DNA of 64,000 nt from an uncultured Croceitalea sp. (GTDB lineage Bacteria; Bacteroidota; Bacteroidia; Flavobacteriales; Flavobacteriaceae). Position 1 is the first letter of the stretch. Each line of letters starts with the position of its first letter. The stretch covers positions 1,116,001-1,180,000 of the forward strand of contig CANLWK010000001.1 of NCBI GenBank assembly GCA_947494805.1, in the 5' to 3' direction. Below, in pieces: positions 16,528 through 25,787 of the stretch. The translations under genes were made by a program, and so were the position numbers. The notes below the pieces were generated by a model, which had not been told where the DNA came from, searched no databases, and saw nothing but the letters and a program-made list of their open reading frames with translations.

Positions 16528-17286
16528 ATGTCTGACCAACTGAAAAAAATAACTGAAAAGCATTGTGAGAATCCACCAGCTTCTTATGACGACCTGAGCG
16601 TATTGTTTCTGAATTGTACCCTAAACCGTACCCCGGTATTATCACATACAGAAGCGTTGATACATGTTGCGCAACGTATTTTTGAAAAGAATGGCGCTAG
16701 TACTAAAATTATACGCCCAGTGGATTATACCATTCCCGCAGGTTTGGGATTAGATATGTCAAAAACCCCTGAGTGGGATAAAGACGATTGGCCGATGATT
16801 CAAAAAGAAATCGATACCTGCGATATCTTAATTATCTGCACCTCGGTATGGCTCGGCGAGAAGTCTTCGGTCTGTAACCGCACGTTGGAACGAATGTATG
16901 GTTACACCCACCAATTCAATGAAAAAGGCCAATATCGAGATTACGGTAAAGTAGGGGCTACGTTGATTACCGGTAATGAAGATGGTGTAAAGCATTGTGC
17001 AATGAACATTCTATTCTCACTTTCTCATATTGGCTATACGGTACCACCCCAAGCGGATGCTGGTTGGATGGGTGAAGCAGGGCCGGGTCCTTCATATCGG
17101 GATGAAGGTTCGGGAGGTCCCGAAAATGACTTTACCAATAGAAATACTACCTTCTTGGTATGGAACTGTCTACATCTGGCAAGAATGCTTAAAGATAACG
17201 GTGGTGTTCCGGCTTATGGGAACCAACCGGATGAGTGGAGTGCAGGTTGTAAGGCAGGTTTTGATAGCCCAGAACACAAAAGATAA
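16528..17286 (+). CDS. Flavodoxin-family / NADPH-dependent FMN reductase-like protein
   Basis: This 252-residue cytoplasmic protein has the flavodoxin fold pattern: first strand LSVLFLNCTLNRTPVLSHTE forming the phosphate loop, then IDTCDILIICTSVWLGEKSS for the second FMN loop, and VGATLITGNEDGVKHC for the third. It would bind FMN and act as an NAD(P)H-dependent oxidoreductase or quinone reductase; the substrate is unknown. The C-terminal 50 residues (WNCLHLARML, GCKAGFDSPEHKR) are typical of a subfamily seen in many aerobic bacteria. It stands alone between the glycerate kinase and a convergent gene 13 bases away. Confidence 0.75.
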   Translation: MSDQLKKITEKHCENPPASYDDLSVLFLNCTLNRTPVLSHTEALIHVAQRIFEKNGASTKIIRPVDYTIPAGLGLDMSKTPEWDKDDWPMIQKEIDTCDILIICTSVWLGEKSSVCNRTLERMYGYTHQFNEKGQYRDYGKVGATLITGNEDGVKHCAMNILFSLSHIGYTVPPQADAGWMGEAGPGPSYRDEGSGGPENDFTNRNTTFLVWNCLHLARMLKDNGGVPAYGNQPDEWSAGCKAGFDSPEHKR

Positions 17287-17299
17287 GTGGTATGTTCTC

Positions 17300-18043
17300 T
17301 TATTTTAAGGCGTGAAAGGCCTGTTTTAAAAAAGTTACTGCCATTTTTTCTGTGACTTTTTGTGCGGACAAAACCCCTCCTTTAAAAGTATTGTTTTTCC
17401 ATTTGCCCAATGTCAGCGTATCTAGTCTGGTGGGGTCGATGGGAGCATTGTTTTGATATCCGCTGATATAAAAATAGGTCTGCGGTACTACGGTATCAGC
17501 AACTGCAAGTCCGACCCCAACAGATTTTTTGGTATCACTAATTGTTGCAAAGGCCCCTAAATCAAAATGATGGGGCCAAATACGAATTTCTGACACCAAA
17601 CTTTCTTCTTCAAGAAAGCTCTGTATGGCTTTTTGTGCGATGCTTCTTGTTGTAAAAAAATCTTCTAATGCTTCATTTTGAAGCGATTTGAATATGAAAG
17701 TGTCTTCAATGGCAAAAGGCAGTTCATAATGGAGATCAAATTGATAGGGTTTTTTAAATTCCAATAGCACGGATGTTCGCCTCAACCAATCTGTTACATC
17801 ACTGTGTGTCTTATCGTTTAGGACAAGGGGTTCTGTTTTTTGAGAATTCCATTCCAACGAAAAATCCATAAGGTTTAAGCTAAGGAGCAATCCGTTATCT
17901 GTGAGTGATCGTGTTTGCAAGCGCTTGGATGCTATTGAAAAGCCGATATTGGTATGGCTATCATCATCTTTAGCAACTAAAAAGCTCTTAGCTGCCGTTG
18001 CTAGGTATTGAGCTGCAAAATGCAATTGTGATATGGTATCCAT
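17300..18043 (-). CDS. Conserved hypothetical protein
   Basis: I do not recognise this 247-residue protein. It has no signal peptide or membrane segment and is probably cytoplasmic. Visible features are an N-terminal helical part (ISQLHFAAQYLATAAKSF), an SLEWNSQ strand and a central IWPHHFDLGAFATI phrase. This is followed by VGVGLAVADTVVPQTYFYISGY, which suggests a beta-rich ligand-binding or enzymatic core. The protein ends with a helix, MAVTFLKQAFHAL. It lies on the same strand as ypdA and rpe with a 59-base gap, and is convergent with the flavodoxin-family gene. Base composition and codons look like the neighbours, so it is a real gene. Confidence 0.65.
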   Translation of the reverse strand: MDTISQLHFAAQYLATAAKSFLVAKDDDSHTNIGFSIASKRLQTRSLTDNGLLLSLNLMDFSLEWNSQKTEPLVLNDKTHSDVTDWLRRTSVLLEFKKPYQFDLHYELPFAIEDTFIFKSLQNEALEDFFTTRSIAQKAIQSFLEEESLVSEIRIWPHHFDLGAFATISDTKKSVGVGLAVADTVVPQTYFYISGYQNNAPIDPTRLDTLTLGKWKNNTFKGGVLSAQKVTEKMAVTFLKQAFHALK

Positions 18044-18102
18044 GGAACGTCCGTTTGGTTTAATGGATAAGTCGTTAAAAAGGAGTCTGATTTACAGTTG
18101 GT

Positions 18103-19068
18103 TCACTTTTTTGCCAAAATAGCATCAAGAATGATAGGTGCGTGAATCCTTGAATTTTCAATAAACCACTTATGCGTTTCCATTCCACCGCAGATTACAC
18201 CCGCTAAAAATAGACGAGGTATGTTTGATTCCATGGTATCAGTATTATAGGTAGGCAATCGTTTTTCGTCTTTTGACAATGTAATACCCAGATTTTCAAG
18301 AAATTCAAAATTGGGCATGTACCCCGTAAGGGCAAGAACAAAATCATTTTCAATGGTTATTTCTTTATCTTTTGTATTGATGACAACCGCTTTTTCTGAT
18401 ATCTCTTTCACAGTGGCATTGTAGTGCGCTTTAATGCTTCCTTCTTCAATTCTATTAATGATATCAGGTCGTACCCAATATTTTACCCGTTTGCCCACTT
18501 CAGGGCCACGGATGATCAAAGTAACATCTGCTCCCTTTCGATAGCACTCTAAAGCGGCATCAATGGCCGAATTGCTCGCCCCTACTACGGCCAATTTTTG
18601 ACTGGCATAAAAATGCGGGTCTTTGTAATAGTGTGAAACTTTGGGGAGGTCTTCGCCAATACAGCCTATGGTATTGGGTATATCGTAGAACCCGGTGGCA
18701 ATGATAATATTTGAAGCACAGTAGGCTGATTTATCCGTTGCAACCGAGAATATCTTGTCATGTTTTTCTACCCTCTCAACTTTTTCAAAAAGGTGAATGT
18801 TCAAACTGTTCGAGGTTACGATGCGCCGATAGTATTCCAGAGCCTCGTTACGTTTAGGCTTGGCCTCTTTACTGATAAATGGAATAGTATCAATTTCGAG
18901 TTTCTCTGAAGAGGAGAAGAACTGCATATTCGCTGGATAATTGAACAATGAATTGACAATCGGTCCTTTTTCTATAATGAGGTATGATACTCCTCTTTTT
19001 TTTGCCTCTAATCCACAGGCTATGCCAATAGGCCCTCCGCCTACGATGATGATATCAAATTCTTGCAT
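18103..19068 (-). CDS. ypdA: YpdA-family bacillithiol disulfide reductase
   Basis: This 321-residue flavoprotein oxidoreductase has an N-terminal FAD-binding Rossmann motif (IIIVGGGPIGIACGLEA), a second NADPH-binding motif (LAVVGASNSAIDAALEC) and FVLALTGYMPN near the C-terminus. The active-site Cys typical of YpdA is in FLAGVICGGMETHKWFIE. It reduces bacillithiol disulfide with NADPH, which implies that this organism makes bacillithiol; the biosynthesis genes are not in the window. Its ATG overlaps the rpe stop by one base (TAATG), so the two are translationally coupled. Confidence 0.85.
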   Translation of the reverse strand: MQEFDIIIVGGGPIGIACGLEAKKRGVSYLIIEKGPIVNSLFNYPANMQFFSSSEKLEIDTIPFISKEAKPKRNEALEYYRRIVTSNSLNIHLFEKVERVEKHDKIFSVATDKSAYCASNIIIATGFYDIPNTIGCIGEDLPKVSHYYKDPHFYASQKLAVVGASNSAIDAALECYRKGADVTLIIRGPEVGKRVKYWVRPDIINRIEEGSIKAHYNATVKEISEKAVVINTKDKEITIENDFVLALTGYMPNFEFLENLGITLSKDEKRLPTYNTDTMESNIPRLFLAGVICGGMETHKWFIENSRIHAPIILDAILAKK

Positions 19069-19727
19069 TAGGCAATGACTTGCTTTAATTCTTTTATCGT
19101 TGTGGTCGGATTTTCACTTTTGAAAACAAAACTACCCGCTACCAGTACATCGGCGCCCGCATCCACTAGTTTTTTTGCATTGTCTGAATTTACCCCACCA
19201 TCAATTTCAATTAGAGTTTTAGCCTCCTTTTGGTCGATAAGATTCTTAAGCTCTGAAACTTTGTTATAGGTATTTTCAATAAAGGATTGACCTCCAAACC
19301 CTGGATTAACGCTCATAATACATACCAGGTCAATATCATGAACAATTGCTTCTAAGACATTAATTGGTGTATGTGGGTTCAAGGCCACCCCGGCTTTCAT
19401 TCCTGCGTGCTTAATAGCTTGAATTGTCCGGTGCAAATGGGTACAAGCTTCGTAATGGACCGTAAGTACGTCTGCTCCCAAATCAGAAAAAGTATTGATG
19501 TAGCGGTCTGGGTCAACAATCATTAAATGCACATCTAAAGTCTTTTTGGTATGCTTGGCCATAGCTTTGATGACGGGCATACCGAAAGAAATGTTCGGTA
19601 CAAAAACGCCATCCATGACATCTAAATGAAACCAATCGGCTTCACTCTGGTTCACCATTTCAATATCTTGTTGAAGATTGGCAAAATCTGCCGCTAACAT
19701 TGAGGGAGCAATCAACTTTGAATCCAT
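19068..19727 (-). CDS. rpe: Ribulose-phosphate 3-epimerase
   Basis: This 219-residue TIM-barrel enzyme interconverts ribulose 5-phosphate and xylulose 5-phosphate in the pentose phosphate pathway. Family marks are LIAPSMLAADFANLQQD, WFHLDVMDGVFVPNISFG, LDVHLMI, SVNPGFGGQSF and IEIDGGVN. The start is ATG at 19727. A TTG at 19748 would add seven residues but lies inside the probable -7 promoter element at 19746-19753, so it is rejected. It forms an operon with ypdA, whose start overlaps the stop by one base. Confidence 0.93.
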   Translation of the reverse strand: MDSKLIAPSMLAADFANLQQDIEMVNQSEADWFHLDVMDGVFVPNISFGMPVIKAMAKHTKKTLDVHLMIVDPDRYINTFSDLGADVLTVHYEACTHLHRTIQAIKHAGMKAGVALNPHTPINVLEAIVHDIDLVCIMSVNPGFGGQSFIENTYNKVSELKNLIDQKEAKTLIEIDGGVNSDNAKKLVDAGADVLVAGSFVFKSENPTTTIKELKQVIA

Positions 19728-19745
19728 AAGCACATATATCGATTG

Positions 19746-19753
19746 CAAAAATA
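19746..19753 (-). promoter_or_regulatory. Probable -7 element for rpe-ypdA
   Basis: On the minus strand this reads TATTTTTG, matching TAnnTTTG exactly. Transcription would start near 19739, about 12 bases before the rpe ATG. No well-spaced TTG -33 element was found. Confidence 0.4.
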
Positions 19754-19798
19754 CGTAAGCTTTAGGACAAAAGCGGTTTGCGAGAATCTTTTAAAAGA

Positions 19799-20575
19799 CT
19801 ATAAGAAAGCACTTTCGGGAAGTACAATAGGGTCACAGCGCAATATTTTTGAGCTGCACATACTACAGACTAAGTTAAGATTTGGTTGTCTCAGTGCAAA
19901 TTGGTCGGTGCTGGGAACCACAAATTCATCAGCAGCTTCATAACTAACACTATAGCCCATGTCTTCAAATGAGGCTATGGACATTCGACTGACCGGATTT
20001 TCACCTGAATTGATAAAACCTGTCATGAGTTCATTGTCAAAAATACTTTCACGCCAATGTCCATCACGGGTGCCAGGTCCGCCAGTGTTGGCTACGGGCA
20101 CTCCTTCTGTTGTATCGCCACCAATGAGCTGCGTATATTCCCGTTTTGCATTTTCTCCTATAAAAAGCGGATTATCAGAGCCTTCGCCGGTAATCAGGTT
20201 CAGAAATTGTGGTGACCAAAGTGTGCCAAAACCAAGTACATGGGCCATCTCATGAATGATGACATTTAAAAGACTGCCATCAATCTCAAGGCGTGCCAAA
20301 TCGGCACTGTCAAAACGCATCATACCAGTAGCTGGTAATAGGCTGCCAGAGCGTAGTTGCGTTGGACCGGCCTGCCCTAAAATTCCCGCGTCACCGTCAA
20401 TGGTCGCACCTTGTGCATCAATACGTACATCATCAATGATTTCACCGTTGTCGAGTCGCACAGGGGGTAAATTCTCCGTAATAATTTGCGCCCATCTGTT
20501 GGCTGCAACTTCGAAAACCGTTTGTTGTGTTGGGGTCAGCCCCCCCAAAAACCGTATTTGAATAGTAAAACTCAT
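19799..20575 (-). CDS. Leishmanolysin-like (M8-type) zinc metalloprotease
   Basis: This protein is 258 residues long from ATG 20575. The zinc motif is IIHEMAHVLGFGTLW, with His108, Glu109 and His112. A third ligand, His173, is in GTRDGHWRES, and a Met-turn-like phrase NPVSRMSIASFEDMGY follows, the pattern of leishmanolysin-type metzincins. Domain boundaries run from FTIQIRFLGGLTPTQQ to about residue 230. A Cys pair (CSMCSS) lies near the C-terminus. The frame is open back to 20686, but that extension overlaps the rpoD terminator, so it is rejected. With this start there is no signal peptide, which is odd for the family. Confidence 0.72.
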   Translation of the reverse strand: MSFTIQIRFLGGLTPTQQTVFEVAANRWAQIITENLPPVRLDNGEIIDDVRIDAQGATIDGDAGILGQAGPTQLRSGSLLPATGMMRFDSADLARLEIDGSLLNVIIHEMAHVLGFGTLWSPQFLNLITGEGSDNPLFIGENAKREYTQLIGGDTTEGVPVANTGGPGTRDGHWRESIFDNELMTGFINSGENPVSRMSIASFEDMGYSVSYEAADEFVVPSTDQFALRQPNLNLVCSMCSSKILRCDPIVLPESAFL

Positions 20576-20649
20576 ATAAGATGTACGCAGCAAAACATCA
20601 GTTCCGATGACGTTAAGACAAACTTTAACATGAGTAAAGGGTATAAATG

Positions 20650-20677
20650 AAAAAACTCCGGTAATCAGCCGGAGTTT
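20650..20677 (-). terminator. Intrinsic terminator of rpoD
   Basis: AAACTCCGG (20653-20661) and CCGGAGTTT (20669-20677) form a 9-bp stem with a 7-base loop. On the minus strand it is followed by six T. It lies about 110 bases beyond the rpoD stop and upstream of the M8 protease start. Confidence 0.85.
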
Positions 20678-20788
20678 ATTCATCAATCAAAAAACGAACA
20701 GTCATGATAAACTGTTGTAGAATACTAAATTACAATTTTCCTGCCAAATAAAAAATTTAAGCTTTATTTAACTGTAATTTAAGGGGTT

Positions 20789-21652
20789 TTAACCCAAATA
20801 TGTCTTTAATATCTTACTTCTTGAGGTGTGCTTTAACCTACGAATCGCTTTTTCTTTAATTTGTCGTACACGTTCACGTGTTAAATCAAAGGTTTCACCA
20901 ATTTCTTCTAAGGTCATCGAATGTTGACCGGCAAGGCCAAAATACAATCGAATGACATCAGCCTCACGTGGCGTCAATGTCTCAAGGGCACGTTCGATTT
21001 CGGTACGTAAAGACTCATGCAACAACTCTTTATCAGGGTTTGGCGACTCACCACTACGCAATACATCGTAGAGATTTGAATCTTCACCATCAATAAGGGG
21101 TGCATCCATTGATACGTGTCGACCAGAGTTTTTCAACGATTGTTTTACGTCTTCGACCGTCATATCCAATTCTTTTGCAATTTCTTCAGCAGAGGGCATA
21201 CGTTCGTGTGCTTGCTCTAAGAATGCAAAAGTTTTGTTGATTTTGTTGATAGAACCAATTTTGTTCAATGGTAAACGAACAATACGTGACTGTTCGGCCA
21301 AAGCTTGTAAGATAGATTGACGAATCCACCATACGGCGTAAGAGATAAATTTAAAACCTCTTGTTTCGTCAAATCGCTGTGCAGCTTTGATAAGCCCAAG
21401 GTTACCTTCGTTGATCAAATCAGGAAGTGTCAACCCTTGGTTTTGATATTGTTTGGCAACAGAAACCACAAACCTTAGATTGGCTTTCGTCAATTTTTCT
21501 AAAGCAATTTGGTCACCTGCTTTTATTCGTTGTGCCAATTCTACTTCTTCATCGGCAGTAATTAAATCTACTTTACCGATTTCTTGTAAATACTTGTCTA
21601 ACGAAGCGGTTTCCCTATTGGTTACCTGTTTTGTAATCTTTAACTGTCTCAT
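20789..21652 (-). CDS. rpoD: Primary sigma factor RpoD/SigA
   Basis: This 287-residue sigma-70 is of the short form usual in Bacteroidota, without a long region 1.1. Region 1.2 begins [22 protein letters not shown]. Region 2 has [35 protein letters not shown] and [16 protein letters not shown], which contacts the -7 element. Region 3 follows ([12 protein letters not shown]). Region 4 ends with [34 protein letters not shown] and RRLKH. Unusually for this phylum, a Shine-Dalgarno-like AAGGAG lies 8 bases before the ATG. A strong terminator follows. It is the housekeeping sigma factor for the TAnnTTTG promoters noted elsewhere. Confidence 0.97.
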   Translation of the reverse strand: MRQLKITKQVTNRETASLDKYLQEIGKVDLITADEEVELAQRIKAGDQIALEKLTKANLRFVVSVAKQYQNQGLTLPDLINEGNLGLIKAAQRFDETRGFKFISYAVWWIRQSILQALAEQSRIVRLPLNKIGSINKINKTFAFLEQAHERMPSAEEIAKELDMTVEDVKQSLKNSGRHVSMDAPLIDGEDSNLYDVLRSGESPNPDKELLHESLRTEIERALETLTPREADVIRLYFGLAGQHSMTLEEIGETFDLTRERVRQIKEKAIRRLKHTSRSKILKTYLG

Positions 21653-21763
21653 CTAAATTTCTCCTTCAAATTAAGTTTTTAAGCTTGCGCTCATGTGTTT
21701 ATACGTAAGAAAACGTAAAAAGTTACAATTTGATAAAATTTATTTGAAAATAATTTTGTAAAT

Positions 21764-21803
21764 ACAAAAATCCCCTGACGGTTTTTCACCACCAGGGGAT
21801 TGT
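21764..21803 (-). terminator. Intrinsic terminator of pnp
   Basis: AATCCCCTG (21769-21777) pairs with CAGGGGATT (21793-21801), leaving a 15-base loop. On the minus strand a TTTTTG run follows. It lies 23 bases beyond the pnp stop. Confidence 0.85.
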
Positions 21804-21823
21804 TTTGTTTGGGGGAATATAGA

Positions 21824-24031
21824 TTAGTCCCTTCTTGGCTTTCTATCACGGTTACCACCACGGCGGTCACCACCTTTATCCCTTCTAGGTGGACGCTCTA
21901 CATACCCTTCTGGTTTTGGTAACAAGGCTTTTCTTGAAACCTTTTCCTTACGGGTTCTTGGGTCCGTTCCGAAGTATTTCACATCAAATACGTCACCCAT
22001 GTTAATAACGTCAGAAACATTTTCGGTACGCTCCCATGCCAATTCAGATACGTGCAATAGCACTTCATTGCCAGGCGCTTCCATATATTCAACAACAGCA
22101 CCAAAATCGAGCATTTTGATAACTTTTACCTCGTATACGCTGCCCACCTCTGGTTTGAACATCAAAGCATCAATTTTAGCAATTACGGCATCAATGCCAT
22201 CTTGACCGGTTCCTAAAATTTCTACGATTCCTTCTTCAGTATCAGGATCCTCATTGATAACAATGGTGGTATTGGTCTCTTTTTGAAGCTCTTGAATGAC
22301 TTTTCCGCCTGAACCAATAACTGCACCAATATATTCACCAGGAATGATTTTGGTCACAATCTTAGGGGCGTACGACTTCACATCGGCTTTGGGCGCTGCA
22401 ATGGTATCGGTCAGTTTTTCAAGGATGTGCAATCTACCATCTTTGGCCTGCATCAATGCTTTGACCAATATTTCGTATGACAATCCTTTTACCTTGATAT
22501 CCATTTGACAAGCTGTAATACCATCTGCGGTACCTGTAACTTTAAAATCCATATCACCTAAATGATCTTCATCACCCAAAATATCAGAAAGTACGGCGTA
22601 TTTGCCAGAATCAGCATCAGATATTAATCCCATTGCGATACCAGAAACAGGTTTTTTTAATTGTACCCCAGCATCCATTAAAGCCATAGTACCAGAACAT
22701 ACAGTTGCCATAGACGACGAACCATTGGATTCTAACACCTCAGAAACTACACGTACGGTATACGGGCAGTCTTCAGGAATCATGCCTTTCAATGCACGTT
22801 GTGCCAAATTTCCGTGACCTACTTCTCTTCTTGATGTACCACGAATTGGTCGTGCTTCACCAGTTGAGAATGGTGGAAAGTTATAGTGCAAATAGAAAGT
22901 CTCTTCACCTTCGTATGATGGCATATCAATTTGATTGGCCTCTCTTGATGTACCTAAGGTTACCGTAGCCAATGCTTGGGTCTCTCCCCTTGTGAAGATT
23001 GACGACCCGTGTACTGATGGCAAATAATCGATTTCACACCAGATAGGTCTGATCTCATCGGTTTTTCTACCATCCAGGCGAAGCCCTTCGTTTAGGGTTA
23101 AATCTCTAACAGCGGCTTTTTCTGCTTTATAGAAGTATTTTGAGACTAAATCACCAAAGTCTTCCAACTCTTCTTCAGAGAAAGTAGCCTTTACTTCTTC
23201 TTTGATTTCAGCAAAAGCAGCACTACGTTCGTGTTTGGCAGAACCCGCTTTCGCGATGGCATAAACCTTGTCGTACGTTAAATCATGTACTTTTTTTGCT
23301 AAATCTTCATCTTCTCTTTCGGCCTCATACTCGCGAACTTCTTTCTTGCCAAAGGCTTCCGCTAGTTTTAGTTGCGCCGCACACTGTACTTTAATAGCCT
23401 CATGCGCAAATTTGATGGCTTCGGTCATTTCTTCTTCAGAAATCTCGTTCATTTCTCCTTCGACCATCATCACAGAATCAGCAGAAGCACCAATCATCAT
23501 ATCAATGTCTGATTCTTTTAATTGAGCCCTAGTTGGATTAATGATGAATTCACCATTAATACGACCAACTCTAGCTTCTGAAATTGCGCATTCAAAAGGA
23601 AAGTCTGATAACTGAATAGCAGCAGATGCAGCTAAACCAGCCATGGCATCAGGCATGACGTTTTCGTCATGTGACATTAATTGAATCATTACCTGCGTTT
23701 CGGCATGATAATCTTTTGGAAATAATGGACGCAGTACCCTGTCCACCAAACGCATGGTCAATACTTCGCCATCACTCGGCCTCGCTTCTCTCTTGAAAAA
23801 CCCACCGGGGTATCTACCAGCTGCAGCAAACTTTTCACGATAATCTACAGTAAGCGGAAGAAAATCCACATCTGCTTGTTTGTAATTTGAAACTACGGTA
23901 CATAGTAACATACAGTTACCTGATTGTACAACAACAGAGCCATGGGCCTGTTTTGCCAATTTTCCGGTTTCGATAGAGATTTCCCTACCGTCACCAAGGT
24001 CAATGACCTCTTTAAAAGTTTTTGGAATCAT
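21824..24031 (-). CDS. pnp: Polyribonucleotide nucleotidyltransferase (PNPase)
   Basis: This 735-residue exoribonuclease degrades RNA from the 3' end using phosphate. Two RNase PH domains are visible: residues about 10-145 with [18 protein letters not shown] and [14 protein letters not shown], and about 320-540 with RTDGRK-type [32 protein letters not shown] and [17 protein letters not shown], which holds the catalytic Asp residues. A KH domain ([15 protein letters not shown]) and an S1 domain ([20 protein letters not shown]) follow. The basic, Arg/Gly-rich tail may bind RNA. It lies downstream of rpsO on the same strand, the order known from many bacteria, although a terminator sits between them here. 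Confidence 0.97.
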   Translation of the reverse strand: MIPKTFKEVIDLGDGREISIETGKLAKQAHGSVVVQSGNCMLLCTVVSNYKQADVDFLPLTVDYREKFAAAGRYPGGFFKREARPSDGEVLTMRLVDRVLRPLFPKDYHAETQVMIQLMSHDENVMPDAMAGLAASAAIQLSDFPFECAISEARVGRINGEFIINPTRAQLKESDIDMMIGASADSVMMVEGEMNEISEEEMTEAIKFAHEAIKVQCAAQLKLAEAFGKKEVREYEAEREDEDLAKKVHDLTYDKVYAIAKAGSAKHERSAAFAEIKEEVKATFSEEELEDFGDLVSKYFYKAEKAAVRDLTLNEGLRLDGRKTDEIRPIWCEIDYLPSVHGSSIFTRGETQALATVTLGTSREANQIDMPSYEGEETFYLHYNFPPFSTGEARPIRGTSRREVGHGNLAQRALKGMIPEDCPYTVRVVSEVLESNGSSSMATVCSGTMALMDAGVQLKKPVSGIAMGLISDADSGKYAVLSDILGDEDHLGDMDFKVTGTADGITACQMDIKVKGLSYEILVKALMQAKDGRLHILEKLTDTIAAPKADVKSYAPKIVTKIIPGEYIGAVIGSGGKVIQELQKETNTTIVINEDPDTEEGIVEILGTGQDGIDAVIAKIDALMFKPEVGSVYEVKVIKMLDFGAVVEYMEAPGNEVLLHVSELAWERTENVSDVINMGDVFDVKYFGTDPRTRKEKVSRKALLPKPEGYVERPPRRDKGGDRRGGNRDRKPRRD

Positions 24032-24250
24032 AAAATTTTGTGTTGCCTTCTTTCAAAATAATAAGAAGGACTTGTTAAACATTTGGTCTACCGCCATCCG
24101 GACGGTCGGGTTGTGTTGTTGTGTGAGTGTGCTTGCGCACTGACCAATGAAAAACTAAATGTAGCTTTTTGTGTTTGCCCAAAATTAACAAATCTTGGGG
24201 CTTTGTTATCCTAAAAATAGTGCTTCAATACCTGAACCTCAATATTTAGG

Positions 24251-24281
24251 AAAAAATAATGGGAGCGATTTCGCTCCCATT
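24251..24281 (-). terminator. Intrinsic terminator of rpsO
   Basis: AATGGGAGCG (24258-24267) and CGCTCCCATT (24272-24281) form a 10-bp stem with a 4-base loop. On the minus strand six T follow. It sits 5 bases beyond the rpsO stop. The remaining gap to pnp (24032-24250) holds no further gene; a short imperfect GTGTGC/GCGCAC hairpin near 24128 is weak. Confidence 0.85.
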
Positions 24282-24285
24282 ACCT

Positions 24286-24555
24286 TTATTTTCTGATACC
24301 TAATTCTTTGATTAAAGAACGGTATTTTTCAATATCTTTTTTCTTTAAATAATCTAAAAGAGAACGTCTTTTACCTACCAAACGTACTAATGAACGCTCC
24401 GTATTGTAATCTTTGTGATTCTTTTTTAAATGTGTTGTTAAATGGTTGATGCGGTGTGTGAACAATGCAACTTGCCCTTCGGTAGAACCTGTGTTCCCTT
24501 CAGAACCACCGTATTTTTTGAAAATATCGGCTTTTACTTCTTTGGTTAAATACAT
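24286..24555 (-). CDS. rpsO: 30S ribosomal protein S15
   Basis: This 89-residue small-subunit protein binds the central domain of 16S rRNA early in assembly. Motifs are TGSTEGQVALFTHRINHLT, HKDYNTERSLVRLVGKRRSL and LDYLKKKDIEKYRSLI, and the length equals that of the family. It is the first gene of the rpsO-pnp pair, with its own terminator. Two TATCTTTG elements lie upstream. Confidence 0.97.
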   Translation of the reverse strand: MYLTKEVKADIFKKYGGSEGNTGSTEGQVALFTHRINHLTTHLKKNHKDYNTERSLVRLVGKRRSLLDYLKKKDIEKYRSLIKELGIRK

Positions 24556-24609
24556 TCCAATATTGTTTTAAATGATTTTTATGTATCTGACTGTCTTTCA
24601 ATCAGGGCG

Positions 24610-24636
24610 CAAAGATAATTCTTTTTTGCAAAGATA
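24610..24636 (-). promoter_or_regulatory. Two tandem -7 elements upstream of rpsO
   Basis: On the minus strand TATCTTTG occurs at 24636-24629 and again at 24617-24610, 19 bases apart. Both match TAnnTTTG exactly. The proximal one lies 55 bases before the rpsO ATG. Neither has an ideally spaced TTG. The rest of the 24556-24806 gap shows no gene. Confidence 0.45.
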
Positions 24637-24806
24637 AAAGTTTGTACCTCGATTAAACCTTTTCTTTTTGTAATCGTCTTACTAACAATTCACGTTGCTT
24701 CTGTAAAGATACTACTAGTCAATGTCTCAGTGCAACACTTGGTTTACTTGCTAATAATAAGACAAGTTGTATTAACCCTAATTAACAAACATTAAAAATT
24801 TTAAAG

Positions 24807-25679
24807 ATGAAAAAGAATCTTAAACAAATGAACCTAAGAATAATACCATTCTTGGTTACAATGCTGATAATTTCATGTAGTAAAGAAAAAACAGAGGCTA
24901 TTGAAATTACATCTGGTGAAGCCGTAATTACCGCAACCGAACTTAAGGTGAGCGATGAGTCAGAAATGATTTCTGAAGAAGTGACCGCCATAGCGGAAGA
25001 TGTTTACGCGGCAGATGAGATTTCAACAACTTCAAAGATAGATTTCAGATCAGATTATCTGCCAAACTGTGTAACGATAACCACGGTGGTCACCGATACC
25101 ACAAAAGAACGAACGCTAGATTTTGGTGAAGGATGTGAACTGCCGAACGGTAATATTCTTGCGGGTATTATCAAATTGAGTTATGTGAAAGATATGGATC
25201 TTGCTCAAAAGACAATCACTTTAGAATTAGAGAACTTTACTTTTAACAGTGTTGGTGTAGAAGGTGGTGCTGATATTGTACGGGTACGGTCAAATGAGAA
25301 CGGAAACCCCCAAGGTACTGCAAACGCTGCTTTTAACGCGACATGGCCCGATGGCGAAACAGCTTCTTTTACAGGTACAAGAACCCGTGAATGGATTGAA
25401 GGCTATGGCAGCGGATTTTGGGGTGACAATGTTTTCTTGATAACTGGCAAGCGAACCTTTGTCAATAAGGCGGGAAACACTTTTGTCAAAGAGGTGACTT
25501 CACCGTTGCGCAGAGAACTTTCATGTCGTTTTATTGTAAGTGGCGTTTTGGATATTTCACGAAACGGAAATACGGCAAGTTTAGACTTTGGTAACGGTAG
25601 TTGTGATGCCCAGGGTCTTTTGACCTTGCCCGATGGCTCAACAGAAGAAGTCTTTTTACGTAGGTTTCTGAAAAACTAA
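24807..25679 (+). CDS. Putative lipoprotein with duplicated LDFGxGxC motif
   Basis: This 290-residue protein has a lipoprotein signal (FLVTMLIISCSKE, acylated Cys near residue 24). I cannot assign it to a named family with certainty. An acidic, Ser/Thr-rich linker (about 28-75) precedes a beta-rich region. Two stretches share a pattern: Cys, about 20-25 residues, then LDFGEGC near residue 110, and Cys, about 25 residues, then LDFGNGSC near residue 270. This suggests an internal duplication with paired disulfides. The middle has WPDGETASFTGTRTREW. It is flanked by its own terminator and is probably a surface or periplasmic protein of unknown role. Confidence 0.65.
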   Translation: MKKNLKQMNLRIIPFLVTMLIISCSKEKTEAIEITSGEAVITATELKVSDESEMISEEVTAIAEDVYAADEISTTSKIDFRSDYLPNCVTITTVVTDTTKERTLDFGEGCELPNGNILAGIIKLSYVKDMDLAQKTITLELENFTFNSVGVEGGADIVRVRSNENGNPQGTANAAFNATWPDGETASFTGTRTREWIEGYGSGFWGDNVFLITGKRTFVNKAGNTFVKEVTSPLRRELSCRFIVSGVLDISRNGNTASLDFGNGSCDAQGLLTLPDGSTEEVFLRRFLKN

Positions 25680-25694
25680 TTTTGTCAAAAGCAA

Positions 25695-25727
25695 AAAAGC
25701 TGGTGTGAACAGCACCAGCTTTTTTAT
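25695..25727 (+). terminator. Intrinsic terminator
   Basis: AGCTGGTG (25698-25705) and CACCAGCT (25713-25720) form an 8-bp stem with a 7-base loop followed by a T-run. It lies 18 bases after the lipoprotein stop. Confidence 0.85.
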
Positions 25728-25787
25728 GTGTAATAATAAACGCATATCAATCGTTAACATATTGACCAAATCAATAATCTAGAACTT

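Noticed and set aside
19728-19748. TTG start for rpe seven codons upstream
   Set aside because: It overlaps an exact -7 promoter element, and ATG 19727 directly precedes the conserved LIAPSMLAADF.
20576-20686. Longer N-terminus of the M8-type protease
   Set aside because: The extension runs through the rpoD terminator hairpin and does not form a signal peptide.
24110-24160. Structured leader or autoregulatory element upstream of pnp
   Set aside because: The GTGTGC/GCGCAC pairing is short, contains mismatches on the minus strand and has no supporting feature.
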